Positions 38,488-45,499 of a stretch of DNA of 48,141 nucleotides are shown here, piece by piece. The notes beneath the pieces are model-generated. The model did no database searches. It was not told the origin of the DNA and saw nothing but the letters and a program-made list of their open reading frames with translations. Numbering within the stretch: position 1 is the first letter of the stretch; the number at the start of each line of letters is the position of its first letter. Made by a program: the position numbers and the translations under genes. Source of the DNA: Ilumatobacteraceae bacterium (GTDB lineage Bacteria; Actinomycetota; Acidimicrobiia; Acidimicrobiales; Ilumatobacteraceae); contig JAFMMJ010000006.1 of assembly GCA_017859785.1 (NCBI GenBank), forward strand, positions 1 to 48,141, in the 5' to 3' direction.

Positions 38488-39290
38488 GCCTCTCCGCCGA
38501 GCTGGCGTCGAGGATCCGCGACGGGGTGCCGGTGGCGCTCGCCACGGTGATTTCCGGGCCCGGCATCGGCTCGAAGATGCTCGTGGCACCCGATAGTGAT
38601 CCCGCGCCGGCATCGCTCGGCGATTCCGAACTCGATCGCGTGGTGCGTCGCGACGCCCTCGCTGAGCTCGAGGCGGGTCGATCGGGTGTGCGTCACTACG
38701 GCACGGCGGGGCAGACCACCCCGGAGGATCTCGCCGACACCGACATTGTGACGGTGTTCGTGGAGAGCTGGGCCCCTCCCCCGCAGATGTGGATCTTCGG
38801 CGCGGTCGATTTCACAGCGGCATTGGCGCGAGTCGCGAAGATCCTCGGATTCCGGGTGCTGGTGTGTGACGCGAGGGAGATCTTCGCGACGGGTCGCCGC
38901 TTCCCGATGGCCGACGAGGTGCGGGTCGCTTGGCCCGGTCCGGTGTTCGCTGAGCGCGGGTCCGAGCTCGGCAGTCGCGATGTGGTGTGCATCCTCACCC
39001 ACGACCCAAAGTTCGACATCCCGGCGGTGAAAGGCGCGTTGGCGACCTCGGCCGGCTACATCGGGGTGATGGGGAGCCGCCGCACGCACGCGCACCGACT
39101 CGAGCGGCTTGGGGAAGCCGGTGTGGACGATCCTGCTGATCTGGCACGCCTGATGTCGCCGGTCGGACTGGATATCGGCGCTCGCACCCCCGAGGAGACA
39201 GCGATCTCAATCTGCGCGGAGATCATCTCCTCGCGCACCGGTCGCGAGGCTCGGCCTCTGCGCGACACCGAGGGTCCGATTCACCGCTAG
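38484..39290 (+). CDS. XdhC/CoxF C-terminal Rossmann domain protein
   Basis: A 268-residue protein. Residues 1 to about 100 resemble a degenerate first XdhC domain lacking the CGG motif, and the rest is the XdhC Rossmann fold (PPQMWIFGAVDFTAAL, LVCDAREIFAT, VCILTHDPKFDIPAV, GVMGSRRTHAHRL). The usual GAGH of the nucleotide loop is here GAVD. The GTG start overlaps the preceding stop, so the two halves are made together and probably form one cofactor-sulfuration complex. Confidence 0.88.
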   Translation: MSLSAELASRIRDGVPVALATVISGPGIGSKMLVAPDSDPAPASLGDSELDRVVRRDALAELEAGRSGVRHYGTAGQTTPEDLADTDIVTVFVESWAPPPQMWIFGAVDFTAALARVAKILGFRVLVCDAREIFATGRRFPMADEVRVAWPGPVFAERGSELGSRDVVCILTHDPKFDIPAVKGALATSAGYIGVMGSRRTHAHRLERLGEAGVDDPADLARLMSPVGLDIGARTPEETAISICAEIISSRTGREARPLRDTEGPIHR

Positions 39291-39298
39291 GGCGGCGC

Positions 39299-40060
39299 TC
39301 AGCCGATCGGGAGTTCGGCGAGTTCGACGGCGAGATCCCTGGTGTCATCGGTCGGGTCGGCAAAGCGCACCCAGCGACGACGACGGGCTGACAGCTCGCC
39401 GATCTCGACTCCGCGCCCGGGTTCGGGGCTATGGATGATGGCGTCGCCGACGCCGAGGTACATCATGATGTGACCCGGATACCAGACGAGGTCGCCCGCT
39501 TCCGCGGCTTCGTGATCGACCTCATTGGCTCGTCGGAACTGGCTGGTGCTGTAGCGGGGCAGTTCGACGCCCGCTCGCTCCCAGGCCCAACCGGTGAGGC
39601 CGGAGCAGTCGAATGCGGTTCCCGGGGCTTCGGTGTTGCGGCGGTAGGGCACTCCCACTTGCGAGAGCGCCGCGATGAGAGCCCCTTGGCCGTCGAGGTC
39701 GGTGGATGACCAGGCGGCGATGAGTTGTTCGACGTCGATGTCGACAGCGCCGCGTTCGGCGAGGCGGTCGACGACTTGGCCGGCCACTCGATCGCGGGCG
39801 CGGACGTAGCCGACGAAGTCTTCCGGGGCGCCGGTCTCCCACCATCGATCGAGCAGGTCGAGGGCGCGAGCCGCGCCGGAGGCGAGTGGATCGACGGTGG
39901 CGACCGTCGGCACCTCCGCCGCCATGTCGGCGTCGACGGTCCCTGCTCCGAGCGTGTGAAGGCCGGTGATGCCGGCCAGGAGCAGTCCGGCCACGCGCTT
40001 GCGCGAGCGGCGGGTGGGGCGACCAGACGGACGCTCGGAGGGGGAGTTTGGAGTGCTCAT
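39299..40060 (-). CDS. Secreted NlpC/P60 peptidase
   Basis: A 253-residue exported cell-wall hydrolase. The signal peptide has an extended basic n-region (RPTRRSRKR) and a hydrophobic core AGLLLAGITGL; cleavage is likely near VDADMA. The C-terminal NlpC/P60 domain has the catalytic Cys in FDCSGLTGWAW, His in YPGHIMMYLG, and a further His in IIHSPEPG. Such enzymes cut peptidoglycan stem peptides (D-iGlu-mDAP type). I chose the ATG at 40060, where the signal peptide starts; a longer open frame upstream is not signal-like. The gene lies opposite to the cox cluster and behind a strong leader hairpin. Confidence 0.88.
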   Translation of the reverse strand: MSTPNSPSERPSGRPTRRSRKRVAGLLLAGITGLHTLGAGTVDADMAAEVPTVATVDPLASGAARALDLLDRWWETGAPEDFVGYVRARDRVAGQVVDRLAERGAVDIDVEQLIAAWSSTDLDGQGALIAALSQVGVPYRRNTEAPGTAFDCSGLTGWAWERAGVELPRYSTSQFRRANEVDHEAAEAGDLVWYPGHIMMYLGVGDAIIHSPEPGRGVEIGELSARRRRWVRFADPTDDTRDLAVELAELPIG

Positions 40061-40071
40061 GGGATCCAGCG

Positions 40072-40108
40072 GGGGGTGCCCGGTCCGGGTGCGGGACCGG
40101 ACACCCCC
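40072..40108 (-). promoter_or_regulatory. Strong leader hairpin before the NlpC/P60 gene
   Basis: Arms of 15 bases at 40072-40086 and 40094-40108 pair with a single G-U wobble around a 7-base loop. On the transcribed strand the hairpin ends 11 bases before the start codon and would cover the ribosome site. It may be an attenuator or translational switch. Conserved segments of the c-di-AMP riboswitch, which often controls such genes in Actinobacteria, were not found. Confidence 0.6.
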
Positions 40109-40173
40109 TGCGGCTTGGGTGCGTCCGGTCGGCGCGAGGGTAGTGAGAGTCGCCAACAGGACACAACGTGACC

Positions 40174-40203
40174 GTCATATTTCCGTAATCGTTCTGTCAT
40201 ATT
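40174..40203. promoter_or_regulatory. Direct repeat GTCATATT in the NlpC-mobA intergenic region
   Basis: GTCATATT occurs at 40174-40181 and 40196-40203, 22 bases apart (about two helical turns), in an A/T-rich patch between the divergent genes. This arrangement suits a response-regulator dimer, perhaps of the MtrA type, which controls NlpC/RpfB genes in mycobacteria. The regulator is inferred. Confidence 0.4.
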
Positions 40204-40254
40204 ACAGCCCTGTTGTCCCACCCGCCACGTCAGGCCTTGAGCACGCCCCGCGGG

Positions 40255-40260
40255 CAGACT
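40255..40260 (+). promoter_or_regulatory. Candidate -10 element of the mobA-like gene
   Basis: CAGACT, six bases before the ATG at 40267; a weak -10 match with leaderless spacing. Confidence 0.3.
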
Positions 40261-40266
40261 GGGGAC

Positions 40267-40842
40267 ATGAACGCCCGCCACGTGATCCCGGTGCTCCTCG
40301 CCGCCGGCGGGGGAACGCGATGGAACGGCGAAGGGCACAAACTCCTCGCGCCCCTTGGCAGCCGTTCCGTTGTCGAGCACGCGCTTCGAGCAGCCGTCGG
40401 AAGCGGGCTTGGGCCCGTCATCGTCGTCACCGGAGCGATCGAGATCCCGACTCCCGACGACCTCATCGAGCAGGTGGTCACGGTCGAGAATCCGAGATGG
40501 CGCGAGGGACAGAGCACATCGCTCGCCGTCGCGGTGGGGCACGCCACCCAACTCGGCGGTGACGCCATCGTCGTTGGCCTCGGCGATCAGCCCGGCATCA
40601 CGTCCGCCGCCTGGAGCGCGGTCGGCGCCTCACCGAGTGCTCTCGCCGTGGCCACGTACGGGGATCGGCGAGGTCATCCGGTGCTGATCGCGCGCGAACA
40701 CTGGGGTGACCTTCCCGGCTCGGGCGACCTCGGTGCCCGCGACCTACTCCGCCGGTTCGACCACGCGGTACAAGCGATACCCTGCGATGGGTCGCCCGCC
40801 GACATCGATACGACGGAGGATCTCACCCCATGGCAGAACTGA
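40267..40842 (+). CDS. Molybdenum-cofactor nucleotidyltransferase (MobA/MocA-like)
   Basis: A 191-residue NTP transferase. The nucleotide loop LLAAGGGTRWNGEGHKLL is at the N-terminus, GLGDQPGITSAAW gives the metal-binding Asp, and YGDRRGHPVLIAREHW and GDLGARDLL follow. In the xanthine-oxidase family the cofactor is molybdopterin cytosine dinucleotide, made by MocA. Context in a cox cluster suggests CTP as substrate, but that specificity is inferred. I chose the ATG at 40267, with a possible leaderless start. Its stop overlaps the coxG start by 13 bases. Confidence 0.88.
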   Translation: MNARHVIPVLLAAGGGTRWNGEGHKLLAPLGSRSVVEHALRAAVGSGLGPVIVVTGAIEIPTPDDLIEQVVTVENPRWREGQSTSLAVAVGHATQLGGDAIVVGLGDQPGITSAAWSAVGASPSALAVATYGDRRGHPVLIAREHWGDLPGSGDLGARDLLRRFDHAVQAIPCDGSPADIDTTEDLTPWQN

Positions 40843-41510
40843 TCACCAACGAGTTCACGGTCAACCTTCCGATCGACGAGGCCTGGCCGATCATCTGCGA
40901 CGTCGAGCGCATCGCCCCCTGCCTCCCCGGAGCCGAGCTCCAAGAAATCGAGGGCACCACCTACCGCGGGGTCGTCAAGATCAAGCTCGGCGCCATCACC
41001 GCCAACTTCAAGGGCGAGGCCGAGTTCGTCGAGCGCGACGACACTGCCCACCGAGCCAAGCTCGCCGCCTCCGGGCGTGACACCGGCGGTCGAGGCAACG
41101 CCCGAGCCGACGTCACCGCCGAGGCTGAGTCCCTCTCCCCCACCAGCACCAAGTGCACGGTGACCGCCGAGTTGAACATCACCGGCAAAGTGGCCCAGTT
41201 CGGCCGGGGGATCATGGGCGACGTCTCCAAGAAGCTGATGGATCAGTTCTCCTCGAACCTGAACACCATGCTCGACGAGGAGCGTGCCGGAGTCGCCGAT
41301 GCGCCGGCTCCCGCCCCAGCCCCAGCATCCGACGAGACGCCATCGGACTCCTCCGAGCCCCAATCAACTGGCGGAGTGCGACGGATCGAAGGTCCAGCCG
41401 CCGAGCCGATCGACGTGGCCAACCTCGCTGGCGCGGCTGTGGCGAAGCGCGCGATTCCCGCGGTGCTCGCCGTGATTGTGCTGGTGCTCGTTATCCGACG
41501 CCTCTGGTGA
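40830..41510 (+). CDS. coxG: CoxG-like membrane-anchored SRPBCC protein
   Basis: A 226-residue protein with an N-terminal SRPBCC/CoxG domain (about 1-145, starting NEFTVNLPIDEAWPIICDVERIAPCLPG), a Pro/Ala/Ser linker (about 155-180) and one C-terminal membrane helix (about 205-224, IPAVLAVIVLVLVIRRLW). CoxG tethers Mo-CO dehydrogenase to the membrane and helps electrons reach the quinone pool. Its presence with a form II enzyme suggests the enzyme delivers electrons to the respiratory chain. The ATG at 40830 overlaps the mobA-like gene; the DUF501 start overlaps its stop. Confidence 0.92.
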   Translation: MAELITNEFTVNLPIDEAWPIICDVERIAPCLPGAELQEIEGTTYRGVVKIKLGAITANFKGEAEFVERDDTAHRAKLAASGRDTGGRGNARADVTAEAESLSPTSTKCTVTAELNITGKVAQFGRGIMGDVSKKLMDQFSSNLNTMLDEERAGVADAPAPAPAPASDETPSDSSEPQSTGGVRRIEGPAAEPIDVANLAGAAVAKRAIPAVLAVIVLVLVIRRLW

Positions 41511-42460
41511 CCGAGTCGACGGCGGAAGCCGATCACCGGCGGGTCGCCGAACTCCTTGGCCGCGAGCCCCTCGGGGCGTTCTCGGTCGTAGTGCGCGACA
41601 GCACCGGAGACCCCGTGGTCATCGAGAACGCGCCGCTGCTCACCGATGGGACACCGATGCCCACCGGCCACTGGCTCGTCGGGCATCGGGCCACCCTCGC
41701 CGTGAGCCGCCTGGAAGCCGACGGCGGGGTCGACGAAGCCGAGGCCAGCGTCGATGCAGCAGCGCTCGCCGCCACCCACGCCGAGTACGCCCGTCGCCGC
41801 GACACGCTGATCCCCGACGGAGCCGAGGGGCCGCTCCCCTCCGGCGGAGTGGCCGGCACCCGAACCGGGGTCAAGTGCCTTCATGCCCACTACGCCTGGT
41901 TTCTCGCCGGCGGTGACGACCCGGTCGGCCGGTGGGTTCATCAGCGGCTGACCTCTCGACTCGGGATCCGGGCCGAGATCGACGACCTTGAGACCCGCCT
42001 TACCGCCGAGCATCCGATCGACCCGGTCACGACCGCGATCCCGGTGGGTGCGGTGAATGGCTGGAGCGAGCACCTCGCCATCTCGGCGTCGAAGGCCGGA
42101 CGGGTCGACCCAGCCGACCTGACCAACCTCATCGGCCTCGTGACCGACGCCGTCGATGAGTTCGCGCTGCTCAACCCCGACCAGGTGGATACGGGTCGCC
42201 CACTGTCGATCGAAGGACCGAACTCGACCCTGCTGGCCCGACTCGAGATGGGTGACGACACCGGCACAACGGTCAAGCTCGACCGAGCGACCGTCGAAGA
42301 ACTCTTCCGGCTGCTCGCCACCGACGACCGTGCTGGACGAGCCTCCAACCCGGGCCTTCCCGAGTATGCCGCCGACGCCGTGCTCGCCGTCGCCTGCATC
42401 ACCGCAGCCCTGACCCGAACGCTCGACCCGAGTGAGTGCTCGATCGGAGGGTCGCGATGA
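41507..42460 (+). CDS. DUF501 protein with an extended C-terminus
   Basis: A 317-residue protein. Residues 10 to about 145 match DUF501: GREPLGAFSVVVRDSTGDPVVIEN, DGTPMPTGHWLVG and GVKCLHAHYAWFLAGGDDPVG with conserved Cys and two His. Usual DUF501 proteins end near residue 160. Here another 170 residues of unknown fold follow, including VGAVNGWSEHL and LPEYAADAVLAVACITAALTR. In mycobacteria DUF501 follows ftsB; here it follows coxG with GTG-TGA overlap. Function unknown; a link to division is guessed from the usual neighbour. Confidence 0.82.
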   Translation: MTESTAEADHRRVAELLGREPLGAFSVVVRDSTGDPVVIENAPLLTDGTPMPTGHWLVGHRATLAVSRLEADGGVDEAEASVDAAALAATHAEYARRRDTLIPDGAEGPLPSGGVAGTRTGVKCLHAHYAWFLAGGDDPVGRWVHQRLTSRLGIRAEIDDLETRLTAEHPIDPVTTAIPVGAVNGWSEHLAISASKAGRVDPADLTNLIGLVTDAVDEFALLNPDQVDTGRPLSIEGPNSTLLARLEMGDDTGTTVKLDRATVEELFRLLATDDRAGRASNPGLPEYAADAVLAVACITAALTRTLDPSECSIGGSR

Positions 42461-43113
42461 GCCTGCGACGCACCCCGCCACGAACGAGCTCGCTTCACCT
42501 GAGCGGCCGCCGCGTGATGCTTCGACCGATCGGCGACAACGACTTCTCAGCTTGGAGCGAGGTCCGGCGACGCAACGCCGACTGGCTCGAGCCCTGGGAG
42601 CCGCTTCGGCCGCCATACGTCACCGACCCCGCGGTGGATCGCTCCGCCTTCGTGGCCCGGTGTCGAGCCCGGGAGCGCGAGATCCTCTCGGACAGTGCCT
42701 ACCCCTTCGGCATCTTCGTCGAGCATCGTCTCGTGGGCGAGGTGAACCTCAACAACGTCGTGCGAGGGGCGCTCCAGACCGGCACGATCGGCTATTGGAT
42801 CGACCGTCGTCAGGCCGGCAACGGCTTCATCGCGGAGTCAGTGGCTGTCGTGCTCCGACACGCCTTCGATCGACTCGACCTCCATCGCGTGGAGATCTGC
42901 ATCGTGCCGAGAAACGCCAACAGTCGGCGGGTCGTAGAGAAACTCGGCCTTCGATGCGAGGGCACCGCCGAGCGCTATCTGCAGATCAACGGCGTCTGGG
43001 AGGACCACCTCCGCTTCGCGATGACCGCCGAGGAATGGCGGGAACGCCGCGCGGAGATGGCCTCCCGGTGGCTCGAGGCCGAGCCGCCGGACGCCTCAGC
43101 CAGCTTGAAGTGA
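42457..43113 (+). CDS. GNAT acetyltransferase (RimJ/RimL-like)
   Basis: A 218-residue N-acetyltransferase fold. The acyl-CoA loop is IDRRQAGNGFIAES, and the C-terminal strands read VEICIVPRNANSRRVVEKLGLRCEGTAERYL, as in RimJ-type enzymes that acetylate N-terminal amines. The acceptor is unknown. The ATG overlaps the DUF501 stop. Its 3' end overlaps the last 18 bases of the convergent small basic gene. Confidence 0.9.
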   Translation: MSLRRTPPRTSSLHLSGRRVMLRPIGDNDFSAWSEVRRRNADWLEPWEPLRPPYVTDPAVDRSAFVARCRAREREILSDSAYPFGIFVEHRLVGEVNLNNVVRGALQTGTIGYWIDRRQAGNGFIAESVAVVLRHAFDRLDLHRVEICIVPRNANSRRVVEKLGLRCEGTAERYLQINGVWEDHLRFAMTAEEWRERRAEMASRWLEAEPPDASASLK

Positions 43114-43416
43114 CCGAAGGGCCCGCGCCCGCTCCCGTCTGAGTTGGGTGCGGCGCTTCCACATCTTGGTCTTCCAGTGGCGCGTGTTGCGCTTGCGCTT
43201 CGCCTGCTTGGTCCGCGCGACCTCAGCATCATGATGATGCATCGGCTTCCACGCGCTAACAGGTTCGTGCAGGTCTTCCGGATCGGCGCCGGCGCTCACC
43301 AGGTGCGCGACCTGGTCGAGCTCGACATGGATCCGGTGGCGCTCACCGTGCGCGTGGGCGCGCCGCTCCTGCTTCGGCGGCAACGGCACCTCGGCGGTGC
43401 GATGACGCTGGCTCAT
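43096..43416 (-). CDS. Small basic, histidine-containing protein
   Basis: A 106-residue protein with a near-perfect ribosome site AAGGAGGT eight bases before the ATG at 43416, so it is clearly meant to be translated. The N-terminal half has HxH clusters (ERHRIHVEL, KPMHHHD). The C-terminal third is very basic (KQAKRKRNTRHWKTKMWKRR then RERARALRSL), suggesting RNA or ribosome binding. A loose likeness to small ribosome-associated proteins was considered but is unproven. The promoter carries a DosR-like palindrome. It overlaps the GNAT gene end on the other strand. Confidence 0.75.
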   Translation of the reverse strand: MSQRHRTAEVPLPPKQERRAHAHGERHRIHVELDQVAHLVSAGADPEDLHEPVSAWKPMHHHDAEVARTKQAKRKRNTRHWKTKMWKRRTQLRRERARALRSLQAG

Positions 43417-43460
43417 AGGGCTACCTCCTTGTCTGGTGGTCAGCTCCTCCCCCTGAGAGC

Positions 43461-43466
43461 ACCATA
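43461..43466 (-). promoter_or_regulatory. -10 element of the small basic gene
   Basis: TATGGT on the minus strand, about 45 bases before the start codon. No good -35 is present, as expected for a promoter that needs the activator site at 43491-43504, whose centre would lie near -43. Confidence 0.45.
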
Positions 43467-43490
43467 ACCCATCGGGAGGACCCGAGTGGA

Positions 43491-43504
43491 GGGACTTAAG
43501 TCCT
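43491..43504. promoter_or_regulatory. DosR/DevR-like palindrome
   Basis: GGGACTTAAGTCCT matches the core GGGACTWWAGTCCC of the mycobacterial hypoxia regulator DosR in 13 of 14 positions; the inner 12 bases form a perfect palindrome. The flanking TTS/SAA bases do not match. Its centre is about 43 bases upstream of the predicted start of the small basic gene, a typical activator position. The binding protein is inferred; no dosR gene lies in the window. Confidence 0.55.
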
Positions 43505-43507
43505 AAG

Positions 43508-43536
43508 GGCGCGCTATCGCGATCGGAGAGCGCGCC
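43508..43536. terminator. Hairpin after the enoyl-CoA hydratase gene
   Basis: GGCGCGCT and AGCGCGCC pair over eight bases around a 13-base loop, three bases beyond the stop at 43540. Probably the end of that transcript; there is no T-tract. Confidence 0.45.
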
Positions 43537-43539
43537 AGG

Positions 43540-44295
43540 TCAGGACTTGGAGGTGATGCGAGCCTTGAGCGCCGCGATGCGCTCCGCGAACCACGGCTGT
43601 CCCGCGGTCCACACCTGAGGGCCGAGCTCATCGGCGACGGCTTCGAGGTGGTCGGTGATCAGGGCCGTGCGCTTCATCGTCGCTTTGGTGATCTTCACGA
43701 GTTCCCGCGGGGCCGTGGCCGCTCCGGCGGCGAGGGCCCGAGCGGCGTCGAGCAGCGCGTCGTCGTCAACGCATCGGTGCACAAGCCCGGTCCGCTCCGC
43801 CTCAGCGCCGTCGACCACCTCCGAGAAAAGCACGGTGGCCGCGGCGGCCTGCGGGCCGACGATCCGTTGCTGCATCCACGTGTGGCCACCTCCGGGATGT
43901 AGTCCGATCTGCAGGAACCGGGTGTCGAATCGGGCGCGGCGAGCGGCGATACGCACATCGCATCCGAGGGCGAGGTTCATGCCGGCGCCGACGGCCGCTC
44001 CGTTCACGGCGGCGATGGTGGGCAAGGTCGAACCGGCGATGCGGAGAAACCCCTGGTAGATGCGGTTCAGGCTCTCCTCGGTGGCCGTCTGGAGATTGCC
44101 GAGATCAGCCCCAGCGCAAAAGGCGCTCCCGGCACCGGTCACGATCACCGCATGGACGGATTCGTCGGCTTCGAGAGCGTCCATCGCGGCGACGATCTCA
44201 TCGACCATGGGCAGGGTCATCGTGTTTCGAGTGTCGGGCGCGTTGAGCGTGAGCAGCGCAACCCCGTTTGAAACCTCACTCAGCAGAAGCGACAT
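43540..44295 (-). CDS. Enoyl-CoA hydratase/isomerase family protein
   Basis: A 251-residue crotonase-fold protein. The oxyanion-hole segments are GAGSAFCAGADLGNL and NGAAVGAGMNLALGCDVRIAA. The position of the first catalytic Glu of true hydratases is taken by a Gly-rich stretch (AAVGAGMNL), so hydratase activity is uncertain and another CoA substrate is possible. I chose the ATG at 44295 (MSLLLSEVSNGVALLTL); the open frame extends further upstream but is unlike the family. The gene is divergent from the BMP lipoprotein and has no acyl-CoA partner genes nearby. Confidence 0.88.
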   Translation of the reverse strand: MSLLLSEVSNGVALLTLNAPDTRNTMTLPMVDEIVAAMDALEADESVHAVIVTGAGSAFCAGADLGNLQTATEESLNRIYQGFLRIAGSTLPTIAAVNGAAVGAGMNLALGCDVRIAARRARFDTRFLQIGLHPGGGHTWMQQRIVGPQAAAATVLFSEVVDGAEAERTGLVHRCVDDDALLDAARALAAGAATAPRELVKITKATMKRTALITDHLEAVADELGPQVWTAGQPWFAERIAALKARITSKS

Positions 44296-44351
44296 GGAGT
44301 CAGTCTCACAGCCGGACCGTCGCGCGGTGAACTTGGAGGGGTCGACGGATG

Positions 44352-44376
44352 TAGTGTTCTGGACGTTCACGTGAAC
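44352..44376 (+). promoter_or_regulatory. BMP operon promoter with palindromic operator
   Basis: -10 TAGTGT (44352-44357) is followed by the perfect 12-base palindrome GTTCACGTGAAC at 44365-44376, which would cover the transcription start. This is a classic repressor position. Eight bases of it (ACGTGAAC) recur just before the downstream ATPase gene near 45538-45545. Confidence 0.55.
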
Positions 44377-44411
44377 ACCGAACACAACAACCTGCCCTAA
44401 GGGGGAACCAG

Positions 44412-45422
44412 ATGATCAAGTCCAAGCGCCTCATCGCAGGTGCGCTCACCGCGGCTCTCGCTCTCACCGCCGCTGCCTGTGGCGGCGACGATGCTGGTGG
44501 CGACCTGACCCTCGGCGTCGCCTTCGACACCGGCGGACGCGGCGACGGCACCTTCAACGACGCCGCTGGCCGTGGCGCCGACCAGGCCGAGTCCGACCTC
44601 GACTACACCGTCCAGGAGCTCGAGGCCACCACCGCCGACGACCGCGGTCCGAACCTCGAGGCGCTCGCCGGAGCCGAGAACAAGCTGATCGTCGCGGTCG
44701 GCTTCGCGTTCGGTGACGCTCTCGGCCCGATCGCCGAGGCGAACCCCGACACCTACTTCGGTTGGATCGACGGCTACTACGACGGCCCGAACATCATCAC
44801 GACGGCCTTCGCCGAGCACGAGGGCTCGTTCCTCGTCGGCGCCGCTGCCGCCCTGAAGAGCCAGTCAGGTCACATCGGCTTCATCGGTGGTCAGGAGATC
44901 GACCTCATCAAGAAGTTCGAGGCCGGTTACATCGCTGGCGCCAAGGCCGTGAACCCGGACATCGTCGTCGAGTCGCAGTACCTCGGCGCCGCCGGTGACA
45001 ACGCCGCTTGGGGCTCGCCCGACAAGGCCAAGGAGATCGCCCTCAGCTGGTACAACGCGGGCGCCGACGTGGTCTACACCGCAGCTGGCGGTTCCGGTCG
45101 CGGCATGATCGAAGCCGCGGTCGAGGCTGGTGACGGCAAGTGGGCCATCGGCGTCGACTCCGACGAGTACCAGTTCGACACGCCGGAGCAGCAGGCCCAC
45201 CGCCTGACATCGATGCTCAAGCGCGTCGATGTCGCCGTGTACGAGATGGCCAAGAACGTCAAGGAAGGCACCGCTGCCGGTGGCTTCTACCCGTTCAACC
45301 TGGCCAACGACGGCGTCGGCTACGCCACCTCCGGTGGACACGTTGACGACATCGTCGACCAGCTCGAGGACTTCAAGAAGCAGATCGTGGCCGGCGACAT
45401 CGTCGTCCCGACCGCTCCCTGA
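44412..45422 (+). CDS. BMP-family substrate-binding lipoprotein
   Basis: Solute receptor of 336 residues for an ABC importer. Signal peptide with lipobox TAAAC, Cys23, then a Gly/Asp-rich linker. The PnrA/BMP fold shows LTLGVAFDTGGRGDGTFND, ADDRGPNLEALAG, GWIDGYYDGPNIITT, HIGFIGGQEIDLIKKFEAGY and VVYTAAGGSGRGMIEA. Relatives bind nucleosides (purine or pyrimidine) with nanomolar affinity. The first aromatic position that stacks on the base could not be assigned. The ATPase and permease genes follow after two hairpins. Confidence 0.93.
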   Translation: MIKSKRLIAGALTAALALTAAACGGDDAGGDLTLGVAFDTGGRGDGTFNDAAGRGADQAESDLDYTVQELEATTADDRGPNLEALAGAENKLIVAVGFAFGDALGPIAEANPDTYFGWIDGYYDGPNIITTAFAEHEGSFLVGAAAALKSQSGHIGFIGGQEIDLIKKFEAGYIAGAKAVNPDIVVESQYLGAAGDNAAWGSPDKAKEIALSWYNAGADVVYTAAGGSGRGMIEAAVEAGDGKWAIGVDSDEYQFDTPEQQAHRLTSMLKRVDVAVYEMAKNVKEGTAAGGFYPFNLANDGVGYATSGGHVDDIVDQLEDFKKQIVAGDIVVPTAP

Positions 45423-45432
45423 TCCAACAATG

Positions 45433-45452
45433 TCCGTCGTCTGAGCGACGGA
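45433..45452. terminator. Hairpin 1 after the BMP gene
   Basis: TCCGTCG and CGACGGA pair over seven bases with a 6-base loop, 10 bases after the BMP stop. Confidence 0.4.
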
Positions 45453-45467
45453 CCGAGCACCGAACGA

Positions 45468-45499
45468 GGATGAGCCCGGGCTTCGGCCCGGGCTCATCC
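45468..45499. terminator. Hairpin 2 (14-bp stem, TTCG loop) between BMP and ATPase genes
   Basis: Arms at 45468-45481 and 45486-45499 form a perfect 14-bp stem closed by a TTCG tetraloop, an unusually stable RNA hairpin. It should reduce readthrough or protect the 3' end of the BMP mRNA, so the receptor is made in excess over the ATPase and permease, as in many importers. Confidence 0.7.

Noticed and set aside
40061-40266. c-di-AMP (ydaO) riboswitch before the NlpC/P60 gene
   Set aside because: The family context fits, but the conserved core segments of that riboswitch were not found; only a hairpin is claimed.
43144-43467. Plus-strand open frame of 107 codons opposite the small basic gene
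   Set aside because: The minus-strand gene has a near-perfect ribosome site and promoter, while the plus-strand frame has neither.
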